A stretch of 64,000 nucleotides of DNA from Hordeum vulgare subsp. vulgare (Eukaryota > Streptophyta > Magnoliopsida > Poales > Poaceae), in NCBI RefSeq assembly GCF_904849725.1, contig NC_058522.1, positions 228,073,084 to 228,137,083 on the forward strand. Direction: 5' to 3'. A model generated the notes under the pieces. It searched no databases, had not been told where the DNA came from, and saw only the letters and a list, made by a program, of their open reading frames with translations. Positions 1-9,390 of the stretch are shown here, one piece after another (positions within the stretch are counted from its first letter, which is position 1; each line of letters starts with the position of its first letter). The position numbers were made by a program, and so were the translations under genes.

Positions 1-246
1 ATTCGGAGACTTCGACTAGTCAATTGACACCATTTAGATATTTTATTGGTGTACATCCATTCGGTTGTTGTAATAAGAACATATTATTAATATTATTCTT
101 GTAGTAGTCCTTTTGTATAATATGTATATTGTAACAGTACTTTCACCTCAATAAATTTATATGTATTCTATATATCCAATAAAGTATTTTCATTAAACTA
201 AAAATTCCACATTTCAATATATAGATTTCTATGGGAGTTAAGTCCA
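1..246. other. AT-rich left edge, no gene
   Basis: This stretch lies where a copia element would carry the end of gag, but I see no gag reading frame and no zinc knuckle. It is AT-rich with many short stops on both strands. It may be a decayed gag end, an insertion or a deletion scar; nothing more can be supported because the rest of the element lies outside the window. Confidence 0.4.
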
Positions 247-663
247 ATGGAGGAGGAAATGTGCCTTGTGGACAGTGGCACCACAAACTCTATACTTAGG
301 GAAGTAAATTATTTCCAAACTCTAACAAAGTTGAATGGAGATATTTTAACAATCGCTGGATGCGATGCGGTAATTATTGGCACTAGACGTGCCATATTTA
401 CCCTCCCTATGGGTACACAAATTGTAATTGAGGATGCTTTATTGTATCCTGATTCAACTCATACCCTCATAGGTTATAGAGATATCCGCAAAAATGGTTT
501 CCACATTCAAACTCATGAAGACAATAAAGAGGAATATCTCCTCTTTACCAAAAATAACGGATATGGCAAACGAATATTTGAGAAAATTCCCTCTTTAACA
601 TCAGGATTATACTACACTTACATAAAAACCGTAGAACATGTTGCGTATAAGGTAATTTTTTAA
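247..663 (+). pseudogene. Copia aspartic protease remnant
   Basis: The frame starts just before the retropepsin active-site motif CLVDSGTT, which is D-S-G-T. It continues with a hydrophobic LLYPDSTHTLIGYRDI segment typical of the region between protease and the pre-integrase domain of plant copia polyproteins. In an intact element this protease cuts the gag-pol precursor inside the virus-like particle. A stop codon at 661-663 breaks the frame; the same frame continues after it with the LGHPG motif of the pre-integrase domain. Confidence 0.75.
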
Positions 664-2189
664 AATGTAAGTGCATTCCAAACTTGGCATGATTGCCTTG
701 GTCATCCTGGCATTGGGATGATGAGGAAAATTATGTGCAATTCCAATGGTCATGACTTGGATGAAGCTAAATTCCTACAATCTTCGGATTTTATGTGCAC
801 TGCATGTGCTACTGGGAAACTCATTTTAAGACCCTTGTATCTTAAAATTCAAGGAGAACCACTCCAATTCCTTGAACGAATTCAAGGCGATATTTGTGGT
901 CCTATCCAACCATTATCTGGACCTTTTAGGTATTTCATGGTTCTAATAGATGCATCTAGACGATGGTCTCACGTGTGTTTACTTTCTACACGAAACCATG
1001 CATTTGCCAAAATAATGAGACAAATTATCAAATTGCAAGCTCATTATCCCGAGAATCGAATTAGATCAATTCGACTAGAGAACGCTGCTGAATTCTCCTC
1101 GCATGCCTTTAATGATTATTGCATGGCATTAGGCATTGAAGTTCAGCACTCAGTCCCATATGTCCACACTCAAAATGGATTGGATGAATCCCTAATTAAG
1201 AGAAATAAGCTCATTGCATGACCCTTACTAATCAATTGCAATTTACCAACTTCTTGTTGGGGTCACACAATTTTACACGCTGCTGACTTAATCCAATTGC
1301 GACCAACCGCATATCACAACACTTCCCCTCTGCAATTAGTACATGGAAATCAACCAAATATTTCACATCTTCGTAAATTCGGATGCGCCACATATATCCC
1401 AATCTCACCACTGCAGCGTACATCCATGGGCTCACACAGAAAATTGGGGATCTATGTGGGATACAAATCACCGTCGATTATCAAGTACCTTGAACCCCTC
1501 ACGGGGGATCCATTAACAGCCCGTCACGCTGACTGCATCTTTAATAAGGAACATTTCCCGGAATTAGGGGGAGACATCAAGTACCAAAAAGAATGCCCAG
1601 AAATCAATTGGAATTACCAAGACATTTCCTCCTGTGATCCACATACGCAAGAAACTGAACTTCAAGTTCAGAAAATTATTGATTTGCAACATATTGCAAT
1701 TAACCTGCCAGATTCATTTACTCACTATATAGGTGTTACAAAATCCAACAATCCTGCCAGAAATGCGCCCGAAAGAGTGGAGGTACCAACAAAAAACACT
1801 CAACCCCTGTTCAAAGGAAGAGGGGGAGAAATACGGCCACAAAACATGATTCAGCTTCTCGCAAGCAACAAAGGAAACAGAGGAAGAAACCCTCTGAACT
1901 AGTAAATGTAAATCAACCTAGCATTGATAATCATCAAATGGGTAATGAACACCCAGTGGAAGAACGACCTCCACAAACCAGCTCAGTTGTGCACTCAATG
2001 ACTGGGACATCGGAAAGCCCTGACTCAATCGTATTGGGAAATCACGACTAGTCAACATGGGTAAATGAAAATTCCACCAACTATATGGATTCTGGAGAAT
2101 GTTACAATCATAAATCTACAATTGTCGACATATATTTCTCAACTACAATTGCATGCAACCTTATAAATGATCATGATCTAAAGACCATG
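664..2189 (+). pseudogene. Copia pre-integrase and integrase remnant
   Basis: The pre-integrase motif CLGHPGIGMMRK lies at about 697-730 and is followed by a TCATGKL zinc-binding remnant. The catalytic core begins with GDICGP (first Asp). Where copia integrases carry the second catalytic Asp in an R-x-D-N-x-x-E-F context, this copy reads IRLENAAEF, an Asp to Glu change. HTQNGLDES keeps the third catalytic Glu. A stop at 1219-1221 interrupts the domain; the same frame resumes through LRKFGCATYIP to about 1900. The region 1905-2189 is the variable hinge before reverse transcriptase and has further stops. With a changed catalytic residue and stops it is not functional. Confidence 0.8.
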
Positions 2190-3275
2190 GCAGAGTGCAA
2201 GAAACGCTCCGACTAGCCTACATGGAAGGATGCTATCCAAGTAGAGTTAGCCTCGCTCAATAAACGAAAGGTATTCACGGAAGCTATACCTACACCTCTC
2301 AGAGTTTTTCTTGTGGGATTCAAATGGGTTTTCGTCCGTAAAAGAAACGAGAACAACAAGGTGGTGAGATATAAAGAAAGGCTTGTAGCCCAAGATTTCA
2401 CGCAGAGACCAGGCATTGATTTCAATGAAACATACTCTCCAGTAATGAGTGGTATTACTTTCCGATACCTTATTTCTATGGCAGTACAAAATCGTCTATC
2501 TATGCAGTTGATGGACGTAGTGACCGCCTACTTTTATGGCTCACTTGATTCGGACATATACATGAAGGTTCCTGATGGAGTCCCAATTCCGAATCCAAAC
2601 GCAAAACTCAACGCATATTGTGTAAAATTAAACAAGTCTTTATACGACTTAAAACAGTCGGGTCGCATGTGGTACAACCGACTTAGTGAGTTCTTTTTGA
2701 AAAAAGGATACTCCAATAATGATGATTTCCCATGTGTTTTCATAAAAAAAAGCCGCAACCGGATTTTGCATTATTTCAGCGTATGTTGATGATCTTAACA
2801 TCATTGGAACCACTGAAGATATTGATGAAGCACACAATCACTTAAAGACGTAATTTGAAATGAAGGATTTGGGTAAAACCAAATTTTGCTTAGGATTACA
2901 AATTGAGCACCTTCCCTCAGGTATTTTCGTTCATCAAACCGCCTATATCCAGAAAATATTGGAAAAATTCAATATGGACAAATCCTATCCATCCAAAACC
3001 CCTATGGTAGTTCGATCTCTAGACATAGAGAAAGATCAGTTTAGACCAATGGATGATGGAGAAAATATATTAGGACCTGAAGTCCCATATCTTAGTGCCA
3101 TTGGAGCGCTCATGTATCTTGCAAATTGCACCAGACCTGACATTGCATTTGCAGTAAATTTATTGGCTAGACATAGCGCAGCTCCCACTAAACTCCATTG
3201 GACTGGAGTTAAGAATATCTTTCAATATCTCCAAGGCACAAAGGATCTTGGCCTATTCTTTCAATGTAAAGAAAT
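2190..3275 (+). pseudogene. Copia reverse transcriptase remnant
   Basis: The domain starts with WKDAIQVELASLNK and has the copia motif GFKWVFVRKRN at about 2315. DVVTAYFYGSLDSDIYMKVP supplies the first catalytic Asp, and AYVDD, the active-site pair, lies at 2779-2793. The frame shifts by one base at a run of eight A near 2742-2749, so the YVDD box is in another frame from the first half. A TAA stop follows at about 2850, and the end of the domain (FEMKDLGKTKF to TRPDIAFAVNLLARH) is readable to about 3290. The domain once copied element RNA into DNA in the particle; this copy is inactive. Confidence 0.88.
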
Positions 3276-3797
3276 TTGGACATTGATTTGATTGGATATA
3301 CAGATGTTGGCTACTTATCTGACCCCCACAATGACAGATCACAAACCGGTTTCGTGTTCCGACATGGTGGGACAGCCATATCATGGAAGTATTTCAAGCA
3401 GACCCTAGTGGCTACATCCACCAATCATTCTGAAATAATCGCATTATATGAAGCATCACGTGAATGTGTATAGCTTCGCAAAATGATAAACCACATACAA
3501 AAATCATGTGGCAAAGGTATTATCAAATCTCCAACCATTATCTACGAAGATAATGCTGATTGTGTTGCTCAAATGCAAACGGGTTACATAAAGAGCAATA
3601 TCACTAAGCATATTTCTCCTAAATTATTTTTTCCCCAGAAGAAAGGGAAAATTAACATTTTGTAAGTCAAATCGTGCGATAATCAAGCTGACCTATTTAC
3701 AAAATCACTCCCAGCTTCAACATTTGAAAAATATGTTCATGGGATAGGCATGCGACCACTTCGGGATTTGCAAAGATCAGGGGGAGTTTCTCTCTGA
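3276..3797 (+). pseudogene. Copia RNase H remnant and end of pol
   Basis: The motifs GYTDVGYLSDP, RSQTGFVF, ISWKYFKQTLVATST and IYEDNADCV mark a copia RNase H, the activity that removes the RNA strand during reverse transcription. The frame is shifted relative to the preceding domain. It has a stop near 3471 (after EASRECV) and another near 3663, and ends with a natural-looking stop at 3795-3797 after a terminal QADLFTKSLP segment. That DLFTK-type segment is the usual C-terminus of copia pol. Confidence 0.85.
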
Positions 3798-4173
3798 AAA
3801 ATAACCCGTTCAAACATTATATTGCACTCTTTTCCCTTTATGAGTTTACATTCATAGTTCTCATCAAGGTTTTTAATGAGGTAATATCAACATAAGATCA
3901 TATGTCATACTGTCCTGTTTCCCCACTCGGGTTTTTAGGAAAGTATATACGACATATTTATTGTCCTCTAATTCTATGAATACATTTTATATAGAATTAA
4001 CAGAGGCAATAATCATTATATGTTGTATCATTTTCTCCTTATTTTTCATAGGGTTTAAAGGAGTTTTAGCAGCATATACTATACTACTCCTCATATTTTT
4101 TTCCACACAGTTTTTGGAGGAGACTATTTCAAGATGATGATCATGCTCAAGGACAACTATAGATTAGGGGGAG
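3798..4173 (+). other. Copia 3' untranslated region with purine tract
   Basis: This is AT-rich noncoding sequence between pol and the 3' LTR. The phrase GG(G)TTTTTnnnGA recurs imperfectly at about 3869, 3931, 4050 and 4110, suggesting an old degenerate repeat. A purine tract, ttagggggag, sits directly before the LTR at 4164-4173 and is the expected plus-strand primer. A similar tract, tcagggggag, lies at 3777-3786, overlapping the end of pol. Confidence 0.65.
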
Positions 4174-4370
4174 TGTTAGAATTTAATTAATTAATGTAAT
4201 TAGTTAAAGTTAATCTCTACTTGTAAACCGCACGTGGATGTTCCCACGATGTGGAACCAACATATTGTTCCTGGAGTGTCGCCTCCTTTCGAACCGTCGC
4301 ATCCTTTAGATGCGTTTGTTCCACCTGTATATAAATGTTGATTCATTCACTTTCAATAGTTGCTCCCATC
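4174..4370 (+). promoter_or_regulatory. Copia 3' LTR with TATA box
   Basis: It begins TGTTAGAATT immediately after the purine tract. A clear TATA box, tatataaat, lies at 4328-4336, about 155 bp into the repeat, so this is a plus-strand retrotransposon promoter. The expected ...CA end is not certain; the sequence changes character to GC-rich repeats near 4370. At about 200 bp it is a short LTR. Confidence 0.65.
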
Positions 4371-4749
4371 TTCATCTCGCCACGACCGCGGACTCGACAT
4401 GGCGCGCTGACGTCGGTCGCCACCACCACGAACATGACCTAGCGTGCTGACGCCGGTCACCACCGCCGCAAACAAGACCTAGCACGCTAACACTGGTCAC
4501 CACCGCTGCAAACTCGCCGCCGGTCGTTGTCGTCGTGTGCTCGTCCCACACGTCCTCCTCCGTCGCGCTTGTCGCGGACTCACCGTGCGTCGCCTCGGCA
4601 TCCACCATGACAGCCACTATGTCGCGCACCTCCACATACCGCCACACAACCCGGAGCTCCATCGTGCAGCCGTCGATGAATGCCGCCATCGTCGGCACGC
4701 CTCCGGCAAGTTGAACGACGTACAAGACCACCAAGCTCATGATACCAAA
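4371..4749 (-). pseudogene. Internal 5' region of a minus-strand LTR element
   Basis: Read on the minus strand, this follows a primer-binding site at 4735-4747 (gctcatgatacca, the complement of the initiator-Met tRNA site with one extra base). A 122-codon open frame runs 4740-4372, with a methionine at MAAFIDGCTMELRVVWRYVEV. A matching but broken segment is found at about 5890-5990 in the next element, so it is probably a short gag-like leader protein of a non-autonomous family. I do not recognise the protein. The left part is made of 40-bp repeats and is probably cut by the copia element. Confidence 0.45.
4401..4519 (-). repeat. Three 40-bp tandem repeats
   Basis: Units start at about 4401, 4441 and 4481 and share the core gctgacgccggtcaccacc with a few substitutions; the unit ends with aacaagacct or a variant. 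The third is truncated after about 38 bp. The same core reappears twice near 6441-6515 without full units. Because 40 is not a multiple of three, each copy would be read in a different frame. Confidence 0.8.
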
Positions 4750-5403
4750 TGTTGGCGCTGCGAGGAGGCAGCGCCGCTTCTTCTTCTACCTCCCGTTGTC
4801 TATCACAACTCTCTCTTCTCTCAAGAGCACAAGAACACACACACAGGCACGCACACAACCAAAGCAGATGACCAAGGGCTTTGCCCAGACCACTTCCTTC
4901 GTGAACACAAAGAATACATTGTGGCTGTGCCCTCACGGCCGGCTTTTCATTAACTCAATGCAATGTATTTATACACAAGATTCAGCACCCATGCCAGCTA
5001 AACTAACACCACTACTTTGACCCACTAATAACACGTACACACAGCCGTTCCAGCGCTGCCCACTATTCCTCAACGGACGCATACGACCTGGCCATGTCCA
5101 GCTAACAAGTCATGCATGTACTAACAAACTCATTAACTAAATTGCCGATTATCCTCTAGCTCTTTTGCCGAGCCACTCGAGCCATCCAGCGCCTTGCCGA
5201 TTCGCACGACAAGCTGGCGATTTCAGAGGGCAGGCTGGATCTCACAACTCCGCGCCATCATGCCTCACCTGCAGCACACAATTGGTGGTATCTCGCCTCA
5301 CTCGCGTGCTTAGCTGAGACCTTGCCGGACAACTCCCTAAACTACATCAACAGAACGAATACAAACATGCATATACATCATGACAAAATCAGTTAGCATG
5401 ACA
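4750..5403 (-). promoter_or_regulatory. 5' LTR of a minus-strand iMet-primed element
   Basis: The LTR begins tgttggcgctg right after aaa and the primer site, and a plausible other end is gcatgaca at 5396-5403, giving TG...CA ends and about 654 bp. On the minus strand a TATA box (gtgtataaatac, complement near 4966-4977) lies in the expected internal position. Primer site and orientation show that the element's body is to the left. The right end is inferred from the CA dinucleotide and a palindrome there, without a second copy to compare. Confidence 0.5.
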
Positions 5404-5416
5404 ACTCATGCTAACT
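5391..5416. repeat. Perfect 11-bp palindrome with 4-base loop
   Basis: The arms agttagcatga and tcatgctaact are exact reverse complements separated by caac. It sits at the proposed junction between one element's LTR and the next element's internal region. Confidence 0.9.
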
Positions 5417-6026
5417 CGCCAACACGTCATGCGGATCACCCGCAATACCTTGCCGTGGACGATGATGTTGTCGATGCAACACACAGATGGCCATCAATGC
5501 CATCTTGTCACACCTTTTACTGATGTCGCCGCTAGCCTTCATAAGAGGGACACCTCTCATTCCTTCACATTCATCACGAGCTTGCCGCCATCGCACACTC
5601 GTTGCCGTATGTTTGTCACCAGTGCCTCAACTCGCCGGTGACTCACCCTATGTTCGTCATAGGCGCCGCAACTCGCCGGTGACTCCCCACCATGTTTGCC
5701 ACCGGTGTCACAACTCGCCGGTGACTCACCTCCATGTTGTCAACGATGACACACCTTGTCGACGAATCGCACATGGAACTCCTCATGGCAATGGTCTCCG
5801 CTCCATGGCCATCACCTCCTTGCCACCGCTGACGCAACTTACCGGGCAGCATACCATTCTGTATCGCTTGAATCAACTCGACGATGATTGATGGAGACAT
5901 GCACTGACCGCTAACAGCATCGCACCTCCATAGGCCGACACACGGCCCGGAGCTTCACGCGGTCGCCGACAAACGCCGTCATCGCCGGTGCGTCTCTCGC
6001 ACGGCAAACCAAGCTCTGATATCAAA
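5404..6026 (-). pseudogene. Internal 5' region of a second minus-strand element
   Basis: The primer site complement gctctgatatca at 6013-6024 matches the initiator-Met tRNA site with one mismatch, so the body lies to the left. On the minus strand a start near 5983 gives MTAFVGDRVKLRAVCRPMEVR before a stop, clearly related to MAAFIDGCTMELRVVWRYVEV in the neighbouring element at 4.6 kb. After the stop the sequence becomes the 41-bp repeats. It is therefore a second, more decayed copy of the same or a sister family. No enzyme domain is visible. Confidence 0.5.
5600..5740 (-). repeat. 41-42-bp tandem repeats encoding about 14 residues
   Basis: The core aactcgccggtgactc occurs exactly at 5629-5644, 5670-5685 and 5712-5727. 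Flanking sequence (atgttygtcaymrgyg) is also repeated. On the minus strand one frame reads SHRRVVTPVANMVG then SHRRVAAPMTNIG. The array is similar in style but not in sequence to the 40-bp repeats at 4.4 kb. Confidence 0.85.
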
Positions 6027-6410
6027 TGTTGGCATAGCCTTGCCCCCTCTCTGTCACTGGACTGAAAGTAGAAGAAGAATTGAAGATAAAATACAGTGGA
6101 CACAGGTGTTTCCAGCGCTCCAACGCGAGCCCCAACAAACGACTAATCTTTCATGCAGCTCGACTGCTAGCCCCATGTTACTACCATCCATGGCTATGGG
6201 ACTTAAACCCAGCTGGCTCATGTACGACTCCGCCAACCCCCCGCTACGATCCCACGATCTTCATGCCCGGCCGCCGCGCGCTCTCACGATATACACATCG
6301 CGGACGTTAGAACAAATCGCTGACCAAGCTAGCTAGCTAACCAATACGGATGCACATCATACCACACGTACATGCACACACATACATGTCACGCACGCAC
6401 ACACGCACGC
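6027..6410 (-). promoter_or_regulatory. 5' LTR of the second minus-strand element (end uncertain)
   Basis: It begins tgttggcatagcc three bases after the primer-site complement, as expected for a minus-strand 5' LTR. A short stretch around ttccagcgct is shared with the LTR at 4750-5403. The right end cannot be fixed; a CA-rich microsatellite-like stretch (6360-6410) is the last part before sequence related to the 40-bp repeats reappears. Confidence 0.4.
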
Positions 6411-6993
6411 CAAGTTACCGTGACCTAGTCCGCAGACATGACCTAACGCACCGACGCCTGTCGCACCTGTCACCGAACCGATCCGACGCACTGACGCCGG
6501 TCGCACCGTGCTCCGTCAAGGCTTATTTCCAACAGGGTGGTTTCCTAGAGCCTTGTGCATCGCTGTAGCTATCCGCCAGCGTCGTTGCATGCTTTTTTTT
6601 ATTGATCTCTATGGACACTCCGTGACCTCCATGAGACTTGCTTCGATTTGGACTGCCAGCGTGTGATTACCCATACGTCTGAGTACTGCCTTTGGTGGTT
6701 CTTGCTAGTAGCACGAGATTGATTCGATTTTTTTCCTGCACGTCACTGTATCCGTTCTAGATTCCTCTGACTATGTGATGGCTGCACCGAAAAATCTGAT
6801 AGATGTCGACGACTTTCGGCGGGGTAAAGGACGGACGTAACTCTCCTTTTTTCCTAAGATCTCCATTTTGATCTCAATCTAAACTTGGAGTCGACGTAGA
6901 CTTCCTCTGATTAGTCGTGAGTTTTTCGATTCCTCGAACAGTTCCCTCCAAAAACGTAATAACACCAAGCGTAGTCCCATAATGGACGTCAAT
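6411..6993 (-). other. Repeat remnant and leader of a Tat-like gypsy element
   Basis: From 6411 to about 6520 there are two diverged copies of the gacgccggtcgcacc core seen at 4.4 kb. From about 6560 to 6993 the minus strand resembles the leader of the Tat-like element at 17.2-17.4 kb: gtcccataatggacgtcaa at 6974-6992 is the decayed complement of its primer-site region, and a cagatttttcgg phrase near 6800 recalls cggatttttgcgg at 17.37 kb. No coding sequence is visible. Confidence 0.45.
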
Positions 6994-7566
6994 TATTGTG
7001 GTTTCGTCACGGTAGATGTTTTCATGAAAGGATTTAGTGTGAGGTCATTGCAACTACGTGGCGGTTTGGCAGTGGTTAGAGGGAATTGAAAGACGCGAGA
7101 TTACCCAGGTTCGGCCCCTCCGATTGAGATAAAAACTTATGTCCTGCTTCGTGATTATTGATGATGATCTCGATTTAAGGATGCTATTTCGGTACCTCTA
7201 GTCTCGTGGGTTTCTAATCTGTCTATCTATAATGACTTGTCTTCCTCCTCTTGACGTGCCTTGCCTCTCCTTATATAAATTTAAGAGGTAGGCCTACATA
7301 TAGAATCCTACTAGAACCAGGACTAGTCTCTCTTGAATCGTAATCCAGGTCTTGCTTCCCTTGCGAGGGAATTTTCCACTTCTTGGACCTTCTCTCTGAG
7401 CGGTCCTCGAGGCCTCTCCAAGAGCCGCATTCTACCGGGATGCACACTCGGCTTTAAGCCTTATTATCCAAGTTGACCCGGTAAACAAGGTGACCTCACG
7501 AGCCATCAAATGATGGGTCGGGTCAAACCTCCTGGCCGGGTCAGAATGTGGGGAATATCACCAACA
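6994..7566 (-). promoter_or_regulatory. 5' LTR of a minus-strand Tat-like gypsy element
   Basis: In reverse complement this aligns along its length with the LTRs at 16562-17191 and 29214-29844. Shared blocks include ggttcggcccctccgat (7112-7128 here), a TATA region ttatataaat at 7270-7279, and ggactagtctctcttgaatc at 7320-7339. It starts near tattgtggtttcgtcacgg and ends at ccaaca 7561-7566. The primer-site remnant on its left makes it a 5' LTR whose body continues leftward and is interrupted by the elements at 4.4-6.5 kb. It is more diverged than the plus-strand copy. Confidence 0.75.
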
Positions 7567-7719
7567 CCACTGGAATTTTGCGATGTGCTCCTTGAATTCA
7601 TCCATCTTTTTCTTTATCATGGTGGCCATGAGCTTAATTTCCATTATTTTTGCATGCACTTCTCTCAAGTATTCTTAAGTGTGATGGAGTCTTGCTTCAA
7701 GTATTTCTCCATGGCAGCT

Positions 7720-8148
7720 TCACAAAGAAGATTCCTCGTGGTACACGTGAAATGAAGAAGTACCATGTGAAATGAAGAAGTGATGTCCCATAGTCTTTGG
7801 ACAAACTCCTTTCACACGGTGAAGGTGTACTTCCACATACCAAAGTTCCACTTCATTTTCCATGAATGGATAGCCTTTGTGGACTACATATCCTTCAAGA
7901 TGAATGTGCTTCATCATATCCTTCACGATCTTTGGGAAACCATGATCACTAGTCAGATTCATGATCATTTTCGGGCCCTTGAGGAAAGACTCATAAAGGG
8001 TATCATCTACAGATGTCATAAAATGGGTACTAATAATAATGTATGTGTCTCCTTGGTGAAATTTTGTTGTCTTCCGAAAAGGTTTTGTGAGCATCTTGTC
8101 CATGTGTTCATGGTTGTGGTATTGGAAGATGGAGAGATAGAAATTCAC
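7720..8148 (-). CDS. Hypothetical protein in LARD internal region, 142 codons
   Basis: An uninterrupted minus-strand frame from 8148 starts MNFYLSIFQYHNHEHMDKML. It has a mixed, protein-like composition, with stretches such as THFMTSVDDTLYESFLKGPKMIM and VELWYVEVHLHRVKG. I do not recognise a domain. No transmembrane segment or zinc finger is visible. It lies inside a retroelement body, so it is most likely an element-encoded protein or its remnant. The opposite strand is also open for 130 codons in the same interval, which weakens the coding argument, but the minus strand matches the element's transcription direction. Confidence 0.4.
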   Translation of the reverse strand: MNFYLSIFQYHNHEHMDKMLTKPFRKTTKFHQGDTYIIISTHFMTSVDDTLYESFLKGPKMIMNLTSDHGFPKIVKDMMKHIHLEGYVVHKGYPFMENEVELWYVEVHLHRVKGVCPKTMGHHFFISHGTSSFHVYHEESSL

Positions 8149-8513
8149 TCACAATCAACAATCAAATCCTAACTCAATTTTCTATTGTTTATAATGGGGT
8201 GATTTACCAAGGTTTCATTACCAAGTCTTCATTTCTTGAGGACTTCGATGCTCAGGAGTTATCCAATTTCCGATATTCCTCCGATATTAAGTCCTTCTAT
8301 TACTCCTGTGTAACTTACGTCTCTCAAGGTTGTAATAAATTCAAACCTACAAATTTCGTATCTATCCAACCACTCAATAAACATAGTAACAACCAAACAT
8401 TCATTTATTTCAATCAATCCTCTAGTATCGCCACCACATAAGGTTGGTATGTTTGATTACCTTAATTGCAAAAACATTCATCTTTATTCTCTCATGGTGG
8501 GGCTACTACTAAT

Positions 8514-9120
8514 CTAACTAATCCATGTCTTCATATTCAATGGCTTCTTCTGGTCATGATTTATATTCTCAAGTTCTTCTCTGAGATCATCCCTATTGAC
8601 GCGGAGTTTCAAGCGTCGTCCTTTGAGTTCCAGGAGTTGGTTCTTGATCTTCTGGATCTCAACATCCTTGCCATGTGACATAGTACGATTGTCCTTCAGC
8701 TCCCGAGGAATCTTCTGGACCTCGATATCTTTCTTCTCTTGATTGGCTACCTTCAACTTCTTGTCCTTGAGGTCTTGACGAAGCGCTTATTTCTCAAATA
8801 AAGCTCCCAGAAGGTCCAATTGAAGGTTCTTGATGTACTGCTCCAGTTCTTGATCATACACCAGCAGAGGTGAAAACTTCATCTTGTGTACATCCGTTAA
8901 TATATATGCGCTCCATCAGCCTTGTGCCATCCAAACTTTCCAAAGTAGTGGTTGCCTAACATAGGACGATAATGATAGCTTAATCGTGTGATAGCATCAT
9001 GGACACGAGTGTTCGAGCCCATATCACAACCATGGTTTAACATCGCATAGTTGATGTCTTCAATCTTGGGGTCTTATTTACGTCCAAAAACTCGAGACGT
9101 GATGCCCCATGATCCAAACT
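8514..9120 (-). pseudogene. Coiled-coil-like LARD protein remnant
   Basis: Minus-strand reading gives VTKRKFGSWGITSRVFGRK at about 9060-9120, a stop, then a continuing frame (DINYAMLNHGCDM...YRPMLGNHYFGKFGWHKADGAHIY). After a frame change comes a highly charged segment, 8756-8514, rich in E, K, L and R (IPRELKDNRTMSHGKDVEIQ, IKNQLLELKGRRLKLRVNRD) that looks like a coiled coil. It occupies the place of gag after the primer site. Two or more stops or shifts make it a pseudogene; a structural particle protein role is only a guess. Confidence 0.4.
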
Positions 9121-9390
9121 TCCTCTTAGTCACCTTGATCTCAAGTATCGGCACCTTCAACATTATGACAAGTTATACGAGGAATGTGCCACCAAGATCA
9201 TGCTTGTAGTGCTCTGTTTCGTTTAGAATGTAGTTCTACATCTATAGTTTGAAAAAGGAAGGTCCAGTAAAAGAATTCAAAGGTTACGAAAGTAGTTGAA
9301 GGTAAAAGTTGATCATATCAGGGTCTTCCTATTTCAAAGCCATTTTCTAGGGTCACGTCCTACACTCAGCATGTGCTCGGATATCATCTC

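Larger units (their letters stand above)
1..4370 (+). mobile_element. Decayed Ty1/copia retrotransposon, 3' two thirds
   Basis: The domain order protease, integrase, reverse transcriptase, RNase H on the plus strand is the Ty1/copia order. The remnant ends with a 3' untranslated region, a purine tract and a short 3' LTR starting at 4174. The 5' LTR and gag lie outside the window. The coding part carries several in-frame stops and at least one frameshift, so this copy cannot supply its own proteins. It probably inserted into the minus-strand element whose internal region resumes near 4371, but without the 5' LTR I cannot confirm a target-site duplication. The exact right end (4366-4378) is uncertain. 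Confidence 0.85.
7567..9390 (-). mobile_element. Internal region of a minus-strand LARD-type element
   Basis: It lies directly downstream (minus strand) of the long LTR 9391-13311 and starts with a primer-site complement gctcggatatca at 9375-9386, which differs from the initiator-Met site at two positions. It contains two protein-like stretches (7720-8148 and 8514-9120) but no protease, integrase or reverse transcriptase. The other end and 3' LTR are not in the window because the Tat-like element at 6994-7566 interrupts it. Confidence 0.6.

Noticed and set aside
1232..1471. Minus-strand frame of 79 codons opposite the copia integrase
   Set aside because: It is a shadow of the plus-strand integrase frame, which matches known motifs.
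5404..6336. Arg/His-rich open frames on both strands
   Set aside because: The plus-strand frames run against the element's direction and come from GC-rich tandem repeats.
6360..6410. CA-rich microsatellite as a functional site
   Set aside because: Short, imperfect and within a decayed LTR; no reason to assign a role.
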